From Paralcaligenes sp. KSB-10 (lineage in GTDB: Bacteria > Pseudomonadota > Gammaproteobacteria > Burkholderiales > Burkholderiaceae_B): DNA of 64,000 nucleotides. The notes under the pieces were generated by a model. It saw only the letters and a list, made by a program, of their open reading frames with translations, was not told the origin of the DNA and made no database searches. A program made the translations under genes and the position numbers. The stretch lies in contig NZ_CP089848.1 of the NCBI RefSeq assembly GCF_021266465.1, positions 1,674,001 through 1,738,000 on the forward strand, given 5' to 3'. This document shows positions 41,990 to 51,811 of the stretch, one piece after another (within the stretch, counting starts at the first letter, position 1; the number at the start of each line of letters is the position of its first letter).

Positions 41990-42979
41990 TTACTTCATGC
42001 TGATATGGCCTTTGGTGACCACACCTTTGGCCCAATCGTATTGCTCTTTGATTTCCTTGGCGAACTCGGCGGGAGTATTGCCCGAGGGTTTTGCACCCTG
42101 CTTTTCAAGAGCATCGATGACTTTGGGGTCTTTCAGGGCAACGACCGCGGCATCATGCAATTTATTGATGATTTCCACCGGAGTTCCCTTGGGAGCCAGC
42201 AAGCCGTACCAGGCTGGCTGATTCAACTGGGGGTAGCCCAATTCGGCCAATGTCGGCACATCTTTGAGCGCAGTAAGGCGCTCAGGCCACGCCACGGCCA
42301 GGGCACGCAAATGGCCTGCCTGGATTTGCGGCATGGAAGAAGGCATGTTGTCGAACAGGATTTCGATCTGGCCGCCGACGGCATCGGTTACAGCCGGGCC
42401 CGAACCTTTGTATGGAACGTGAACGATGTCAGTACCGGTAGCCATCTTGAAGGCCTCGCCGAACAGGTGCAGAACACCGCATGTACCCGAGCTGCCGAAG
42501 GAATATTTGCCTGGGTTCTTCTTCAGGACGGCAACAAAGTCCTTGAAGTTTTGTGCCGGGAATTTCGGATTGACTTCGATCACGTTCGGCACATTGGCAA
42601 AATTGGTGACGGGCAGGAAGTCGGTAAGCGGATTGTAGGTAAGGTCCTTGGGACGGCAGGCAGGGTTGACCGCCATGGTCGACACGGTGGCGATCGACAG
42701 CGTGTATCCGTCGGGTTTGGCACGCGCGGCTTCGGTCGCGCCAATTGCGCCGCCCGCGCCGCCCTTGTTTTCTACCACCATGGGTTGGCCCAGCACCTGG
42801 CTCATGCGTTGCGACACGATTCGTGCGACGATGTCGGTTGAGCCGCCGGGAGCAAAGGGCACGATGACTCGTATGGAGTGTTCGGGGAAACCAGCGGCAT
42901 GGACGGATGGGGCGGCAAATGCCGAGGCGCATCCGGCTACGATAGCCAAAGCCGCGAATTTCGAGGAATACAAAGTCAT
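41990..42979 (-). CDS. Bug/TctC-type periplasmic receptor
   Basis: A 329-residue tripartite tricarboxylate transporter receptor. Signal peptide KFAALAIVAGCASAFAAPSV; mature HSIRVIVPFAPGGSTDIVAR, MVVENKGGAGGAIGATEAAR, YSFGSSGTCGVLHLFGEAFK, VHVPYKGSGPAVTDAVGGQI. It is a single-gene unit with its own terminator and no nearby TctAB. It lies just outside the tRNA-bounded region. Confidence 0.9.
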   Translation of the reverse strand: MTLYSSKFAALAIVAGCASAFAAPSVHAAGFPEHSIRVIVPFAPGGSTDIVARIVSQRMSQVLGQPMVVENKGGAGGAIGATEAARAKPDGYTLSIATVSTMAVNPACRPKDLTYNPLTDFLPVTNFANVPNVIEVNPKFPAQNFKDFVAVLKKNPGKYSFGSSGTCGVLHLFGEAFKMATGTDIVHVPYKGSGPAVTDAVGGQIEILFDNMPSSMPQIQAGHLRALAVAWPERLTALKDVPTLAELGYPQLNQPAWYGLLAPKGTPVEIINKLHDAAVVALKDPKVIDALEKQGAKPSGNTPAEFAKEIKEQYDWAKGVVTKGHISMK

Positions 42980-43130
42980 TAAACGCTCTCCTAAAGGTAG
43001 ATATTTATAATTCTGCCGAGCAGTTAAAATTCTTGCCTTGCGCCCGGCAGCAAAGGCAGCAGGATACCATCATTGATGCATATTGATACGCCGCAATTAC
43101 CCTAAGAACCCATCAGATACGCCACTTTCA

Positions 43131-44027
43131 ATGTCCGTTATCCCGCTTGTACTGCCCGATTTCCTGCTTATTGCGCTGGGCTGGACCCTGCTTCACAAGC
43201 TGAATTTCTCGCGTGAATTCTTCCAGAATGCCGAAAAGCTTGTTTACTTCGTACTTTTCCCAGCTTTGCTATTCCATTCCATCACACAGACGCCCCTCAG
43301 CCTGGGCAGCGCCTCTCTGCTATTCCAGGCCACGATAAGCGTGATGGCCTTTGGCGTAGCCATGGCCTGGCTTGCTGTTCCGCTGCTGCGCCCCGATCCC
43401 GTCGCGCACGCGTCGGCCACGCAGTGCGCCTTTCGTTTCAACACCTTCATAGGGCTTTCGCTGGCGGGCGGCCTGGGCGGCGCAGCAGGCCAGACCACTA
43501 TGGCGGTCATCGTCGGGATTGCCGTGCCGTTCAGCAATATGGCTGCGGTCCATGCCCTGGCACGGCAAAATGGCGGCAAGGTATTCAAGGAAATTCTTCG
43601 CAACCCATTCATCATTGCCACCGTCCTGGGGCTGCTGGCCAATATGCTGGGCGTACCCATTCCCAAGCCGATAGACGTCACCCTGGGCAGACTGGGCGCA
43701 TGCGCGATTGCGGTCGGGCTCATGTGTGTCGGCGCTACGCTTTCGCTGTCCAGCGGCCGGGGCCAGGAGAAACTGATCGGCTGGATGGTCGCCGTACGCC
43801 TGCTGCTGACGCCGATAGCGGCCATTTTTATTGGCTGGGTGCTGCATATGCCTCCCGCGGAACGACAAATACTGTTGTTATTTGGTGCTCTTCCAACAGC
43901 CTCTTCGGCGCACGTTTTGGCAGCCAGGATGGGCGGAAACGGGCGACTGGTCGCCGGAATCATGTCGCTGGGAACCCTCCTGTCGGCCTTGACCATTCCC
44001 TTTTGGCTGATGATCGGCTCTCTTTGA
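43131..44027 (+). CDS. AEC family transporter
   Basis: Auxin efflux carrier-type inner-membrane transporter, 298 residues from MSVIPLVLPDFLLIALGW with about ten helices. The two inverted five-helix halves are recognisable: VYFVLFPALLFHSITQTPLS and GLMCVGATLSLSSGRGQEKL. Crossover motifs NTFIGLSLAGGLGG and LFGALPTASSAHVLAARMGG are typical. Bacterial members export or import small carboxylates such as malonate or malate. The ligand is unknown. Confidence 0.87.
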   Translation: MSVIPLVLPDFLLIALGWTLLHKLNFSREFFQNAEKLVYFVLFPALLFHSITQTPLSLGSASLLFQATISVMAFGVAMAWLAVPLLRPDPVAHASATQCAFRFNTFIGLSLAGGLGGAAGQTTMAVIVGIAVPFSNMAAVHALARQNGGKVFKEILRNPFIIATVLGLLANMLGVPIPKPIDVTLGRLGACAIAVGLMCVGATLSLSSGRGQEKLIGWMVAVRLLLTPIAAIFIGWVLHMPPAERQILLLFGALPTASSAHVLAARMGGNGRLVAGIMSLGTLLSALTIPFWLMIGSL

Positions 44028-44043
44028 AACAGGCATACCCATC

Positions 44044-44598
44044 GTGCACGATAACCATGCAATCAGTACAGTTGAACTGTATTTGGAAGATGAAGAAGCC
44101 ACAATAGCACTGGCCAAGCGATTTGCACCTCTGTTGTGCGGCACAGATGAAACGCTGGGGCCCGAGCATCGGGGCGGCCGCATCCATCTTCAAGGAGACC
44201 TGGGCACAGGCAAAACCAGCTTCGCACGAGCCCTGTTACAAGCGGCTGGAATCACCGGCAGAATAAAGAGTCCGAGCTACGCGCTACTTGAAACCTATAA
44301 ACTTTTTAACTTATACTTCTATCATCTTGATTTCTATAGATTTAGAGATTCACGCGAATGGATAGACGCCGGGTTTCGGGATATTTTGCAAAAAGAAGCT
44401 GTAGTGTTGATCGAGTGGCCAGAGCAAGCAGGCGCGTTATTACCTCCTCCCGACCTTGAAATCAGCCTCGGCTACGCAGAAATCGGCCGATCAGCCCGTC
44501 TGACCGCATATAGCAACAGAGGACAATTATGGCTGACTACACTCGCCCTTCTCCCGTCGGGATCTCCCAAAAAGGACAATCCCGGCGCCGCCTCATAG
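44044..44598 (+). CDS. tsaE: tRNA threonylcarbamoyladenosine biosynthesis ATPase TsaE
   Basis: P-loop ATPase that, with TsaB and TsaD, installs t6A37 on ANN-decoding tRNAs. It is 184 residues from a GTG at 44044. Walker A is LQGDLGTGKTSFARALLQA; switch region SPSYALLETYK, then YHLDFYRFRDSREWIDAGF and VVLIEWPEQAGALLPPPDLE, all TsaE hallmarks. The C-terminus (LLPSGSPKKDNPGAAS) lies in a 70-nt overlap with amiC. No ATG offers a better start in frame. Confidence 0.92.
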   Translation: MHDNHAISTVELYLEDEEATIALAKRFAPLLCGTDETLGPEHRGGRIHLQGDLGTGKTSFARALLQAAGITGRIKSPSYALLETYKLFNLYFYHLDFYRFRDSREWIDAGFRDILQKEAVVLIEWPEQAGALLPPPDLEISLGYAEIGRSARLTAYSNRGQLWLTTLALLPSGSPKKDNPGAAS

Positions 44599-45890
44599 CG
44601 ACCGCCGCCACACTGCTCGTACTGCCCGTGATTCCAAGCCTGGCCATGGCGGGAACCATCCTGGCCGTACGCACCTGGCCCGCCGACGAATACACCCGTG
44701 TCACGCTGGAAATGGACACCGAGCTCAAGGCCGAGCATTTCACGCTCGAAAACCCCAATCGGCTGGTGGTCGATATACAGGGTTTGTCGATGAGCCGCGC
44801 GATCAACGACCTGGTTTCCAAGGTACGGCCCAACGATCCCTATATTTCCTCGGTACGCGTCGCTCAAAACCGTCCCGATGTGATCCGCCTTGTATTCGAC
44901 CTGAAGCAGGCTATCGCACCCCAGGTCTTTACACTCAAACCCGTGGGTGAATACAAGTTCCGCCTGGTCCTCGACCTGTACCCCAAGGTGGCCCAGGATC
45001 CCTTGATGGCCATCATGGACAACGGCGGCGATAAGGACCCCCTGGCGGAGGTGCTTGAAAACCTGGCTCAAAACTCGCCCGACCAAGCCCCTATTCCGTC
45101 GGTTCAAGGTCAGCAATTGCCGCCGGAAGTGGCCAAAAAGAAACCCGGCGCACTGCCTCCCGCCATTGCCAGCCGGCCGGACAATGACCGCCCGCTTCTG
45201 ATTGCGCTCGACCCCGGGCATGGCGGGGAAGATCCGGGAGCCACCGGACGCGCGGGCACGCACGAAAAAGATATTGTGCTGCGCATTGCGCGGCGCCTCA
45301 AAACGCTGATCGATGCCCAGCCCAATATGCGGGCCTACCTGACGCGCGACAACGACTACTTTGTCCCCCTGCATGTTCGTGTGCAGAAATCACGCCGCGT
45401 CAAGGCCGATCTGTTTATTTCCATCCATGCCGATGCCTGGATCAAACCCAGCGCACGCGGATCGTCGGTATTTGCCCTGTCGCAGCACGGCGCCACCAGC
45501 GCCGCCGCGCGCTGGATGGCGCAACGTGAGAACGATGCCGACCTGATAGGCGGCGTGAACCTGGGGTCGCACAACAAGCAAGTCGCGCAGGTGCTGCTCG
45601 ATTTGTCCACAGGCGCGCAAATCAACGACGCCATGCACGTCGGCAATCGAGTGCTGGCCGAGCTGGGGAAATTCAACCGCCTGCACAAGGACCACGTGGA
45701 GCGCGCCGGCTTTGCGGTACTCAAAGCCCCCGACATCCCATCGATACTGGTCGAAACCGCTTTTATCAGCAACCCCGAAGAGGAGCGTCTATTGCGTAGT
45801 CCCGCACACCAGGATCGTATCGCTCGCGCAATACTCAGCGGCGTCAACGATTATTTTGCCTCCAACCCGCCATTGAACCGGAGAGCGTGA
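44529..45890 (+). CDS. amiC: N-acetylmuramoyl-L-alanine amidase, AmiC type
   Basis: Periplasmic amidase that splits septal peptidoglycan during cell division, activated by NlpD/EnvC-type proteins. The 453 residues have a twin-arginine signal (QSRRRLIATAATLLVLPVIP), an AMIN domain near 45-150 (ILAVRTWPADEYTRVTLEMD, RLVFDLKQ) and an Amidase_3 domain from about 225. Zn ligands are His in IALDPGHGGEDPGATG, Glu in HEKDIVLRIARR, and the His in FISIHADAW; catalytic Glu in SILVETAFISNPEEE. The signal sits in the region overlapping tsaE, so the overlap is genuine. Confidence 0.93.
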   Translation: MADYTRPSPVGISQKGQSRRRLIATAATLLVLPVIPSLAMAGTILAVRTWPADEYTRVTLEMDTELKAEHFTLENPNRLVVDIQGLSMSRAINDLVSKVRPNDPYISSVRVAQNRPDVIRLVFDLKQAIAPQVFTLKPVGEYKFRLVLDLYPKVAQDPLMAIMDNGGDKDPLAEVLENLAQNSPDQAPIPSVQGQQLPPEVAKKKPGALPPAIASRPDNDRPLLIALDPGHGGEDPGATGRAGTHEKDIVLRIARRLKTLIDAQPNMRAYLTRDNDYFVPLHVRVQKSRRVKADLFISIHADAWIKPSARGSSVFALSQHGATSAAARWMAQRENDADLIGGVNLGSHNKQVAQVLLDLSTGAQINDAMHVGNRVLAELGKFNRLHKDHVERAGFAVLKAPDIPSILVETAFISNPEEERLLRSPAHQDRIARAILSGVNDYFASNPPLNRRA

Positions 45891-45942
45891 ATCCGGCGGC
45901 ACAACACCATAAAAACAGACATTACCTTAAAAACCCCCGCCT

Positions 45943-45997
45943 CATGAAAACACCCCAGAAACCGGACAGTTGTTCTGGTTTCTGGGGTGTTTTCATG
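45943..45997. terminator. Bidirectional terminator between amiC and dedA
   Basis: A 21-bp perfect inverted repeat (arms 45943-45963 and 45977-45997; arm begins CATGAAAACACCCCAGAAAC) around a 13-nt loop. It lies between two convergent genes. GTTTTC tracts occur on both strands within the arm. Confidence 0.7.
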
Positions 45998-46083
45998 GCC
46001 AGGGCGCGACCTTGAAACATGAGCCCGGCCAGAGCGCTTTCGGAACTTCACGGCGGCCATTGCCATGCCGCCGCCACGCCAGG

Positions 46084-46716
46084 TTAAGCCTTTCTTTTGA
46101 AGACCTTCCACAAGGCGCCCAGGGCAACAGGCACAATCGCCGCCGCCACACCGATGATCACAATGGTATTCAAGTGCTCCTTGATGATGGGCACATTGCC
46201 AAAGAAGTATCCCAGCGTTACCAGGCCCGCCACCCAAAGCACCGCGCCCGAAATATTGAACAGCTGAAAACGCACGAAATTCATGCTGCCCACGCCCGCC
46301 ACGAAGGGGGCGAATGTGCGAACCACCGGCAGGAATCGCGACAGGACGATGGTTTTCCCGCCATGCCTCTCGTAAAACTGATGAGTCTTGATCAATGCAT
46401 TCTGGTCCAGGAATCTGAAATTGCTTGAAAATACACGCGGTCCTATGTAGCGGCCTACGGCATAGTTGACCGTATTGCCCAACACCGCGGCCAGCATCAG
46501 CAAGGCAGCCAGCAGAACCGGATCGATCAGCCCCGAAGCGCCAAAGGCTCCGGCAATGAATAACAGCGAATCACCGGGTAAAAAAGGTAAAACCACCAGC
46601 CCGGTTTCCCCAAAAATGATTAAAAACAAGACCAGGTAAATCCACGGGCCGTACTGGGTTACCCATGCTCCAAGGAATTGATCAATATGGAGAATCATGT
46701 TCAGGAAATCAGGCAT
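46084..46716 (-). CDS. DedA family membrane protein
   Basis: VTT-domain inner-membrane protein, 210 residues from MPDFLNMILHIDQFLGAWVT. DedA proteins recycle undecaprenyl phosphate or phospholipids and need proton motive force. Motifs: VLFLIIFGETGLVVLPFLPG, DSLLFIAGAFGASG, LGNTVNYAVGRYIG, the KTIVLSRFLPVVRTFAPFVA signature with the two functional Arg residues, and GAVLWVAGLVTLGYFFG. An upstream reading to 46905 runs into the mutL start region and is rejected. Confidence 0.88.
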   Translation of the reverse strand: MPDFLNMILHIDQFLGAWVTQYGPWIYLVLFLIIFGETGLVVLPFLPGDSLLFIAGAFGASGLIDPVLLAALLMLAAVLGNTVNYAVGRYIGPRVFSSNFRFLDQNALIKTHQFYERHGGKTIVLSRFLPVVRTFAPFVAGVGSMNFVRFQLFNISGAVLWVAGLVTLGYFFGNVPIIKEHLNTIVIIGVAAAIVPVALGALWKVFKRKA

Positions 46717-46880
46717 ATCCACGCTACCAAATAAATGCAATACCGCAATATAGCCCACTCGCCTGGCAGGCAAGACAAACGCCGCGTCGAAGAGGCTAAA
46801 ATTGCTCCAGCGAGTCCCGCCGAGTACGGCTGGCCTCTTTGACCAACGGAGCGCCTGGCTCTGTTTACATGGAAGTCCTG

Positions 46881-48755
46881 ATGCCTGAACGCCGCGCCAT
46901 AACAACGCTTCCCGATCTATTGATCAGCCAGATCGCCGCGGGCGAAGTGATAGAGCGCCCGGCATCGGTACTGAAAGAAATCCTGGAAAACGCAATCGAC
47001 GCCGGAGCCCGCGCGATCGATATACGTCTCGAGGGAGGCGGCATACGCCGCGTGGCCGTCACCGACGACGGATCGGGAATTCCCCATGCGGAACTGGCCC
47101 TGGCGCTGACGCGCCACGCCACCAGCAAAATCCACACCCTGGCTGAACTCGAGTCCGTGGCCTCCATGGGTTTTCGTGGTGAAGCCCTGGCCTCCATAGC
47201 CTCGGTAGCGCAACTGACCCTTACCTCGCGTACCGCCGAAGCCGATCACGCCTGGCAACTGCCAAATGGCGCACACGCGCCCGTCCCCGCTTCAGGCCCG
47301 TTGGGGACCACGGTCGAAATACGGCAACTGTTCGATGAAGTGCCCGCCCGCCGAAAATTCCTGCGCGCCGAAGCCACGGAATACGGCCACTGCGTCGACG
47401 CACTGGAACGCATCGCCCTGGCTCATCCCCAAATCAGTTTTCGCCTGTTCCACAACGACAAGGCACAACGGCATTGGCGCGCCACCAATAGATTGCAGCG
47501 CATCCGGGATGTGCTGGGCACCGATTTTTTTGACCAGGGACTCGATGTAAGCATCGAACACGGCCTGATCGCACTGCATGGAATGATTACGCGTCCCACC
47601 TATGCCCGGGCCCGTGCCGATCGGCAGTACCTTTATGTGAACGGGCGCTACGTCAAAGACCGCACTGTCTCGCATGCCGTTCGCCAGGCCTATAGCGATG
47701 TCCTGCACGGCGACCGGCAGGCCGCTTATGTATTGTTCCTCACGCTGGACCCCGCTACCGTGGACGTGAACGTGCATCCAGCCAAACACGAAGTGCGCTT
47801 TCGCGACAGCGGCGCCATACACCGCTTTGTCGCCCAGGCACTGAGCCAGACCCTCGCCCTGGTCGGAGGGCAAAGCGCAGTTCTCCCAAACGGGGCCTCC
47901 GGCAACACGGAAACCGACTGGCAGCGCCCGACGTCCGGCGGCAATGCACCGGGCGCAAGTCCGGCCGCGCAAGCGCCGGCCGGAACGACTTCACCGGCGC
48001 CCGGAGCCTGGGGTACCAGGCCTTCCGGCTACATGCCCCCTTTGAGGCAAACCTCCATGAACCTGCATGAAGCCGCGGCAAACCCCGGAACAGGCTGGCA
48101 CGCTCTCTATCGGCCACTGGCTGAAACCGCAGGCACCGCTTCGAGCCCCGAAATGGCCACCGAGCACGACGAGTTCCCCCTCGGCATGGCATTGGGCCAA
48201 TTGCACGGCATCTACATTCTGGCCCAGAACCGCCATGGGCTGGTGCTGGTCGATATGCACGCCGCCCACGAGCGTGTCGTCTACGAACAGCTTAAACAGG
48301 CCATGGACACGCACACACTGCCCCGGCAAGAGCTGCTGGTGCCGGTAGTGTTCAACGCCACCGAAAAGGAAATAGGCCTGCTTGAAGAATATGAATCGAC
48401 CCTGAGCCAACTGGGGCTCGTGGTTCGGCCCGCCGGCCCGACCACCCTGGCCGTTCGGGCGGTTCCCGCCCTGCTCGCGCACGGCGACATCGAATCCCTG
48501 GCGCGAGGCGTGATTCGCGACCTGGCCAACGTAGGCAGCTCGCCACGCCTTACCGAGCAACGCAACGAGCTGCTGTCCACCATGGCCTGCCATGGCTCGG
48601 TGCGCGCCAATCGCCGCCTATCGATCGAAGAGATGAATGCCCTGCTGCGCAAAATGGAGCAGACCGAACGCGCCGATCAATGCAATCACGGGCGGCCCAC
48701 CTGGGTTCAATGGCAACTGGGTGAACTCGACAAACTCTTCATGCGCGGTCAATGA
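46881..48755 (+). CDS. mutL: DNA mismatch repair protein MutL
   Basis: GHKL ATPase that links MutS mismatch recognition to MutH-like or endonuclease incision. It has 624 residues from [20 protein letters not shown] at 46881, with GGAAG upstream. Motifs I-III are [37 protein letters not shown] and [16 protein letters not shown] Pro/Ala-rich linker (about 350-430) precedes the C-terminal dimerisation domain, which has [12 protein letters not shown] and [20 protein letters not shown]. It overlaps miaA by 4 nt. Confidence 0.94.
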   Translation: MPERRAITTLPDLLISQIAAGEVIERPASVLKEILENAIDAGARAIDIRLEGGGIRRVAVTDDGSGIPHAELALALTRHATSKIHTLAELESVASMGFRGEALASIASVAQLTLTSRTAEADHAWQLPNGAHAPVPASGPLGTTVEIRQLFDEVPARRKFLRAEATEYGHCVDALERIALAHPQISFRLFHNDKAQRHWRATNRLQRIRDVLGTDFFDQGLDVSIEHGLIALHGMITRPTYARARADRQYLYVNGRYVKDRTVSHAVRQAYSDVLHGDRQAAYVLFLTLDPATVDVNVHPAKHEVRFRDSGAIHRFVAQALSQTLALVGGQSAVLPNGASGNTETDWQRPTSGGNAPGASPAAQAPAGTTSPAPGAWGTRPSGYMPPLRQTSMNLHEAAANPGTGWHALYRPLAETAGTASSPEMATEHDEFPLGMALGQLHGIYILAQNRHGLVLVDMHAAHERVVYEQLKQAMDTHTLPRQELLVPVVFNATEKEIGLLEEYESTLSQLGLVVRPAGPTTLAVRAVPALLAHGDIESLARGVIRDLANVGSSPRLTEQRNELLSTMACHGSVRANRRLSIEEMNALLRKMEQTERADQCNHGRPTWVQWQLGELDKLFMRGQ

Positions 48756-49687
48756 ACGTCCCCGTCATTTGCCTGGCGGGCCCCACTGCGGCCGGCAAAA
48801 GCGCCACCACCCTGGCGCTGGCGGCGCGCTGGCCAGTCGAAATCATCAACGTCGATTCGGCCACGATTTATCGCGGTATGGACATCGGCACCGCGAAGCC
48901 CTCACAGGCCGAACGAGAGCGTGTGCCGCAGCATTTGCTGGATATCCGCGATCCGGCCGAAACCTATTCGGCCGCCGAGTTCAGGCGCGATGCCCTTGAG
49001 CTGATTGAAGAAATCCTGCGGCGCGGCCGCATTCCCCTGCTGTGCGGCGGCACCATGCTGTACTACAAGGCTTTGCGGGAGGGCCTGAATGACTTGCCCG
49101 AGGCCGATGCGGATATCCGCGCCGCCATCGATGCCGAGGCACGGCAGGCGGGATGGCCCGCACTGCACGCCCGGCTCGGCGAATTCGACCCGGCCACCGC
49201 CGCCCGGCTGGCACCCAACGACAGCCAGCGCGTACAGCGCGCCATAGAAATCTACCGGATCACGGGCCAAACCATGTCAGCGCTGCTCGCCGCGGAATCC
49301 GGCCGGTCCGACAGCCCCTACGATTACCTGACCATCAGCCTTGAACCCTCCGACCGGCTCGCGCTACATGCACGCATCGCCCTGCGCTACCGGGAAATGC
49401 TCAGCCGTGGCTTGCTCGACGAAGTTCAGGCGCTGCACCGCCGGCCCGACCTGCATACAGGCCTGCCTTCGGTGCGTTGCGTGGGATACCGGCAACTCTG
49501 GGATTATCTGGACGGGAAGATCGATCTGGAATCGGCTGTGGAACAGGCTATCGCCGCAACCCGGCAATTGGCCAAGCGGCAGCTTACCTGGTTGAGGGCT
49601 CAGCCCGAGCGCCATGTCATCGACTGCCTCGCCCCCAATGCGGCAGACTTGGCGCTTGCGGCGATAGCGCGCATATGGGAGCCCTGA
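48752..49687 (+). CDS. miaA: tRNA dimethylallyltransferase
   Basis: Adds a dimethylallyl group to A37 of tRNAs reading UNN codons. The 311 residues have P-loop [76 protein letters not shown] and a C-terminal [20 protein letters not shown] region followed by [12 protein letters not shown]. These are classical MiaA motifs. It is coupled to mutL, a widespread pairing. Confidence 0.95.
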   Translation: MNVPVICLAGPTAAGKSATTLALAARWPVEIINVDSATIYRGMDIGTAKPSQAERERVPQHLLDIRDPAETYSAAEFRRDALELIEEILRRGRIPLLCGGTMLYYKALREGLNDLPEADADIRAAIDAEARQAGWPALHARLGEFDPATAARLAPNDSQRVQRAIEIYRITGQTMSALLAAESGRSDSPYDYLTISLEPSDRLALHARIALRYREMLSRGLLDEVQALHRRPDLHTGLPSVRCVGYRQLWDYLDGKIDLESAVEQAIAATRQLAKRQLTWLRAQPERHVIDCLAPNAADLALAAIARIWEP

Positions 49688-49717
49688 CGCCCCTGCCTTC
49701 TTGCAGCGGCGCTTCTC

Positions 49718-50767
49718 TTACAACACCACGGTCTGCGCGGCACCCGGCGCCTGCTCGACGATTTCACCCAGGCGGCTGACCTGCTCGCCATGAGCGGCCA
49801 GCGTTGCGGCAAGCGCATCCGCCTTGGCGGCCGACACCACGATCACCATGCCGATGCCGCAATTGAATACGCGATGCATTTCGGCGTCGGCCACGCCGCC
49901 GTTTTGCTGCAGCCACGAAAAGAGTTGTGGCATTTGCCAGGCATCGCGATGCAACTGCGCAGCCAGGCCAGGCTGCAAAATACGCGGCACGTTGTCCAGC
50001 AGGCCGCCGCCGGTAATGTGCGCCAAGCCTTTAAGCGCCTCGCCATGTTCGGCCAAGGCCGCCAGCACGGACTTGACGTAGATGCGGGTCGGCTCCATGA
50101 CCACGTCTTCAAGCGATCGCCCGCCGAAATCCTGGCTCGGCTTGGCATTCGCATGCGTCAGGATCTTGCGCAAGAGCGAAAACCCATTGGAATGCGCACC
50201 GCTGGAAGCCAGGCCCAGCACTACATCGCCCACCGCTATCGACTTGCCGTCGATGATTCTTGATTTCTCGACGGCACCGACCGCAAAGCCGGCCAGATCG
50301 TATTCTCCCTCCGGATACATACCCGGCATTTCCGCCGTTTCCCCGCCTATCAGGGCACACCCGGCCAGTTCGCATCCTTTGGCGATTCCACCCACCACGC
50401 TGGCCGCTGTATCGACCGACAATTTGCCGCAGGCGAAATAATCCAGGAAAAACAGGGGCTCGGCGCCCTGCACCAGGATATCGTTGACACTCATGGCAAC
50501 CAGATCGATCCCTACCGTGTCGTGGCGCTTCCATTCGAAAGCCAGGCGCAGCTTGGTGCCCACCCCATCGGTACCCGACACCAGCACAGGCTCTTTCAGG
50601 TGCTTGGGGACCTCGAAAAGCGCTCCAAACCCACCTATGCCGGCCATTACGCCGGCACGCATGGTTTTAGCCGCCAATGGCTTGATGCGATCCACCAGCG
50701 CATCGCCCGCGTCGATATCGACGCCTGCGTCGCGGTAAGTCAATGAAGCTGAATGTTTGTTTGTCAT
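49718..50767 (-). CDS. purM: Phosphoribosylformylglycinamidine cyclo-ligase
   Basis: AIR synthetase, the fifth step of de novo purine synthesis. The 349 residues have [26 protein letters not shown]-like substrate segment near 55, [60 protein letters not shown] and [20 protein letters not shown]. This is the full PurM pattern. It is transcribed away from hda; 50768-51109 between them is non-coding. Confidence 0.95.
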   Translation of the reverse strand: MTNKHSASLTYRDAGVDIDAGDALVDRIKPLAAKTMRAGVMAGIGGFGALFEVPKHLKEPVLVSGTDGVGTKLRLAFEWKRHDTVGIDLVAMSVNDILVQGAEPLFFLDYFACGKLSVDTAASVVGGIAKGCELAGCALIGGETAEMPGMYPEGEYDLAGFAVGAVEKSRIIDGKSIAVGDVVLGLASSGAHSNGFSLLRKILTHANAKPSQDFGGRSLEDVVMEPTRIYVKSVLAALAEHGEALKGLAHITGGGLLDNVPRILQPGLAAQLHRDAWQMPQLFSWLQQNGGVADAEMHRVFNCGIGMVIVVSAAKADALAATLAAHGEQVSRLGEIVEQAPGAAQTVVL

Positions 50768-50990
50768 GAGAAATGCCGTGGGATGTGCAAGAATTGCACG
50801 TTGAATTAAATACGAAGGCCAATTTTACGATGATCGAGCCAACTGCGCGGCACCGGCAAAAGCCATCGTCGATATTATCGGCGAAATCGATCACCCGCTC
50901 CCGGGTTTCCAGCAGAAAGCAAACACCGGCCATGCAGGAAACCCGCAATTCCCGCAGCTTTGTTACAATTCGACGGCGACTACGGGCGAA

Positions 50991-51018
50991 TTGCAGCCGC
51001 AATCATTTCCGGTATATT
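50991..51018 (+). promoter_or_regulatory. Possible sigma-70 promoter for hda
   Basis: TTGCAG and TATATT with a 16-bp spacer, about 90 bp upstream of hda in the 342-bp purM/hda intergenic region. A second -10-like TACAAT is at 50964. Weak evidence. The rest of the gap shows nothing else. Confidence 0.35.
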
Positions 51019-51109
51019 GATTCAATGACGCCGTCCATAAGCGCAGCACTCCCTACGGTGGTCCGGCGCCTGTATACCTGTATCGTCCCTGCCCGTTTCA
51101 CACCACGCA

Positions 51110-51811
51110 ATGACCCAGCAACTCATTCTTGATCTTCTGCCCGCTCCGCCGCCCACTCTCGACAATTTCGTCGTGGGCGATAATCGCGCCGCCCTCGACG
51201 CGATCGAACACCTTCAGCCGGGAAGAGCCATTTATTTATGGGGCGCGCCCGGCGTCGGCCGCAGCCATTTGCTGCGGGCATTGGGCACAACACCGCAAGC
51301 ACGGTATTTCACGGCGCGCGACGATGCCGATGCGCTGCACGCCATTGCCCTGGAAGAAACCTGCACGCTCAAACTCATTGCGCTCGACGATATCGGACAA
51401 TTCAGCCCCGAGGCCCAGGCCGCCCTGTTTGCCCTGTACAATCGCTGGCGCGAAGTGGCCGCGACCGAACAGGCTTTTGCGTTGCTGCTGTCGGGCGACC
51501 GGGCGCCGCTGGCACTGCCCTTGCGGGAAGATCTGCGAACCCGCCTTGGATGGGACCTGGTCTTTCGCCTTGAAGCGCTGTCGGACCAGGACCGTGCCGA
51601 GGCGCTCAAGACCCGCGCGGGCGAACGCGGCCTGCAACTGGCACCCGAAGTCATTCACTGGATGCTGACGCACTATGCACGCGACATGAGCAAACTGAAT
51701 GCACTGCTTGATGCCCTGGATCGCTACTCTCTCGAAAGACAACGCGCCATTACCCTGCCTTTGCTGAGAGATCTGCTGGCGACCCATACTATGACCGAAA
51801 CAAGTTTATGA
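51110..51811 (+). CDS. hda: DnaA regulatory inactivator Hda
   Basis: DnaA-like AAA+ protein that, with the DNA-loaded clamp, converts DnaA-ATP to DnaA-ADP. The N-terminus MTQQLILDLLPAPPPTLDNF holds a clamp-binding QLILDLL-type motif. Then FVVGDNRAALDAIEHL, a divergent Walker A (LWGAPGVGRSHLLRAL; GxxGxGRSH, with Arg in place of Lys as in many betaproteobacterial Hda), LIALDDIGQF, LRTRLGWDLVFRLEALSDQD and YARDMSKLNALLDALDRYSL. 233 residues. It overlaps the HAD gene by 4 nt. Confidence 0.92.
   Translation: MTQQLILDLLPAPPPTLDNFVVGDNRAALDAIEHLQPGRAIYLWGAPGVGRSHLLRALGTTPQARYFTARDDADALHAIALEETCTLKLIALDDIGQFSPEAQAALFALYNRWREVAATEQAFALLLSGDRAPLALPLREDLRTRLGWDLVFRLEALSDQDRAEALKTRAGERGLQLAPEVIHWMLTHYARDMSKLNALLDALDRYSLERQRAITLPLLRDLLATHTMTETSL

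Noticed and set aside
43244-44062. 272-codon minus-strand frame opposite the AEC transporter
   Set aside because: The plus-strand frame has ten clear membrane helices and AEC motifs; the opposite frame is low complexity Ser/Ala/Pro.
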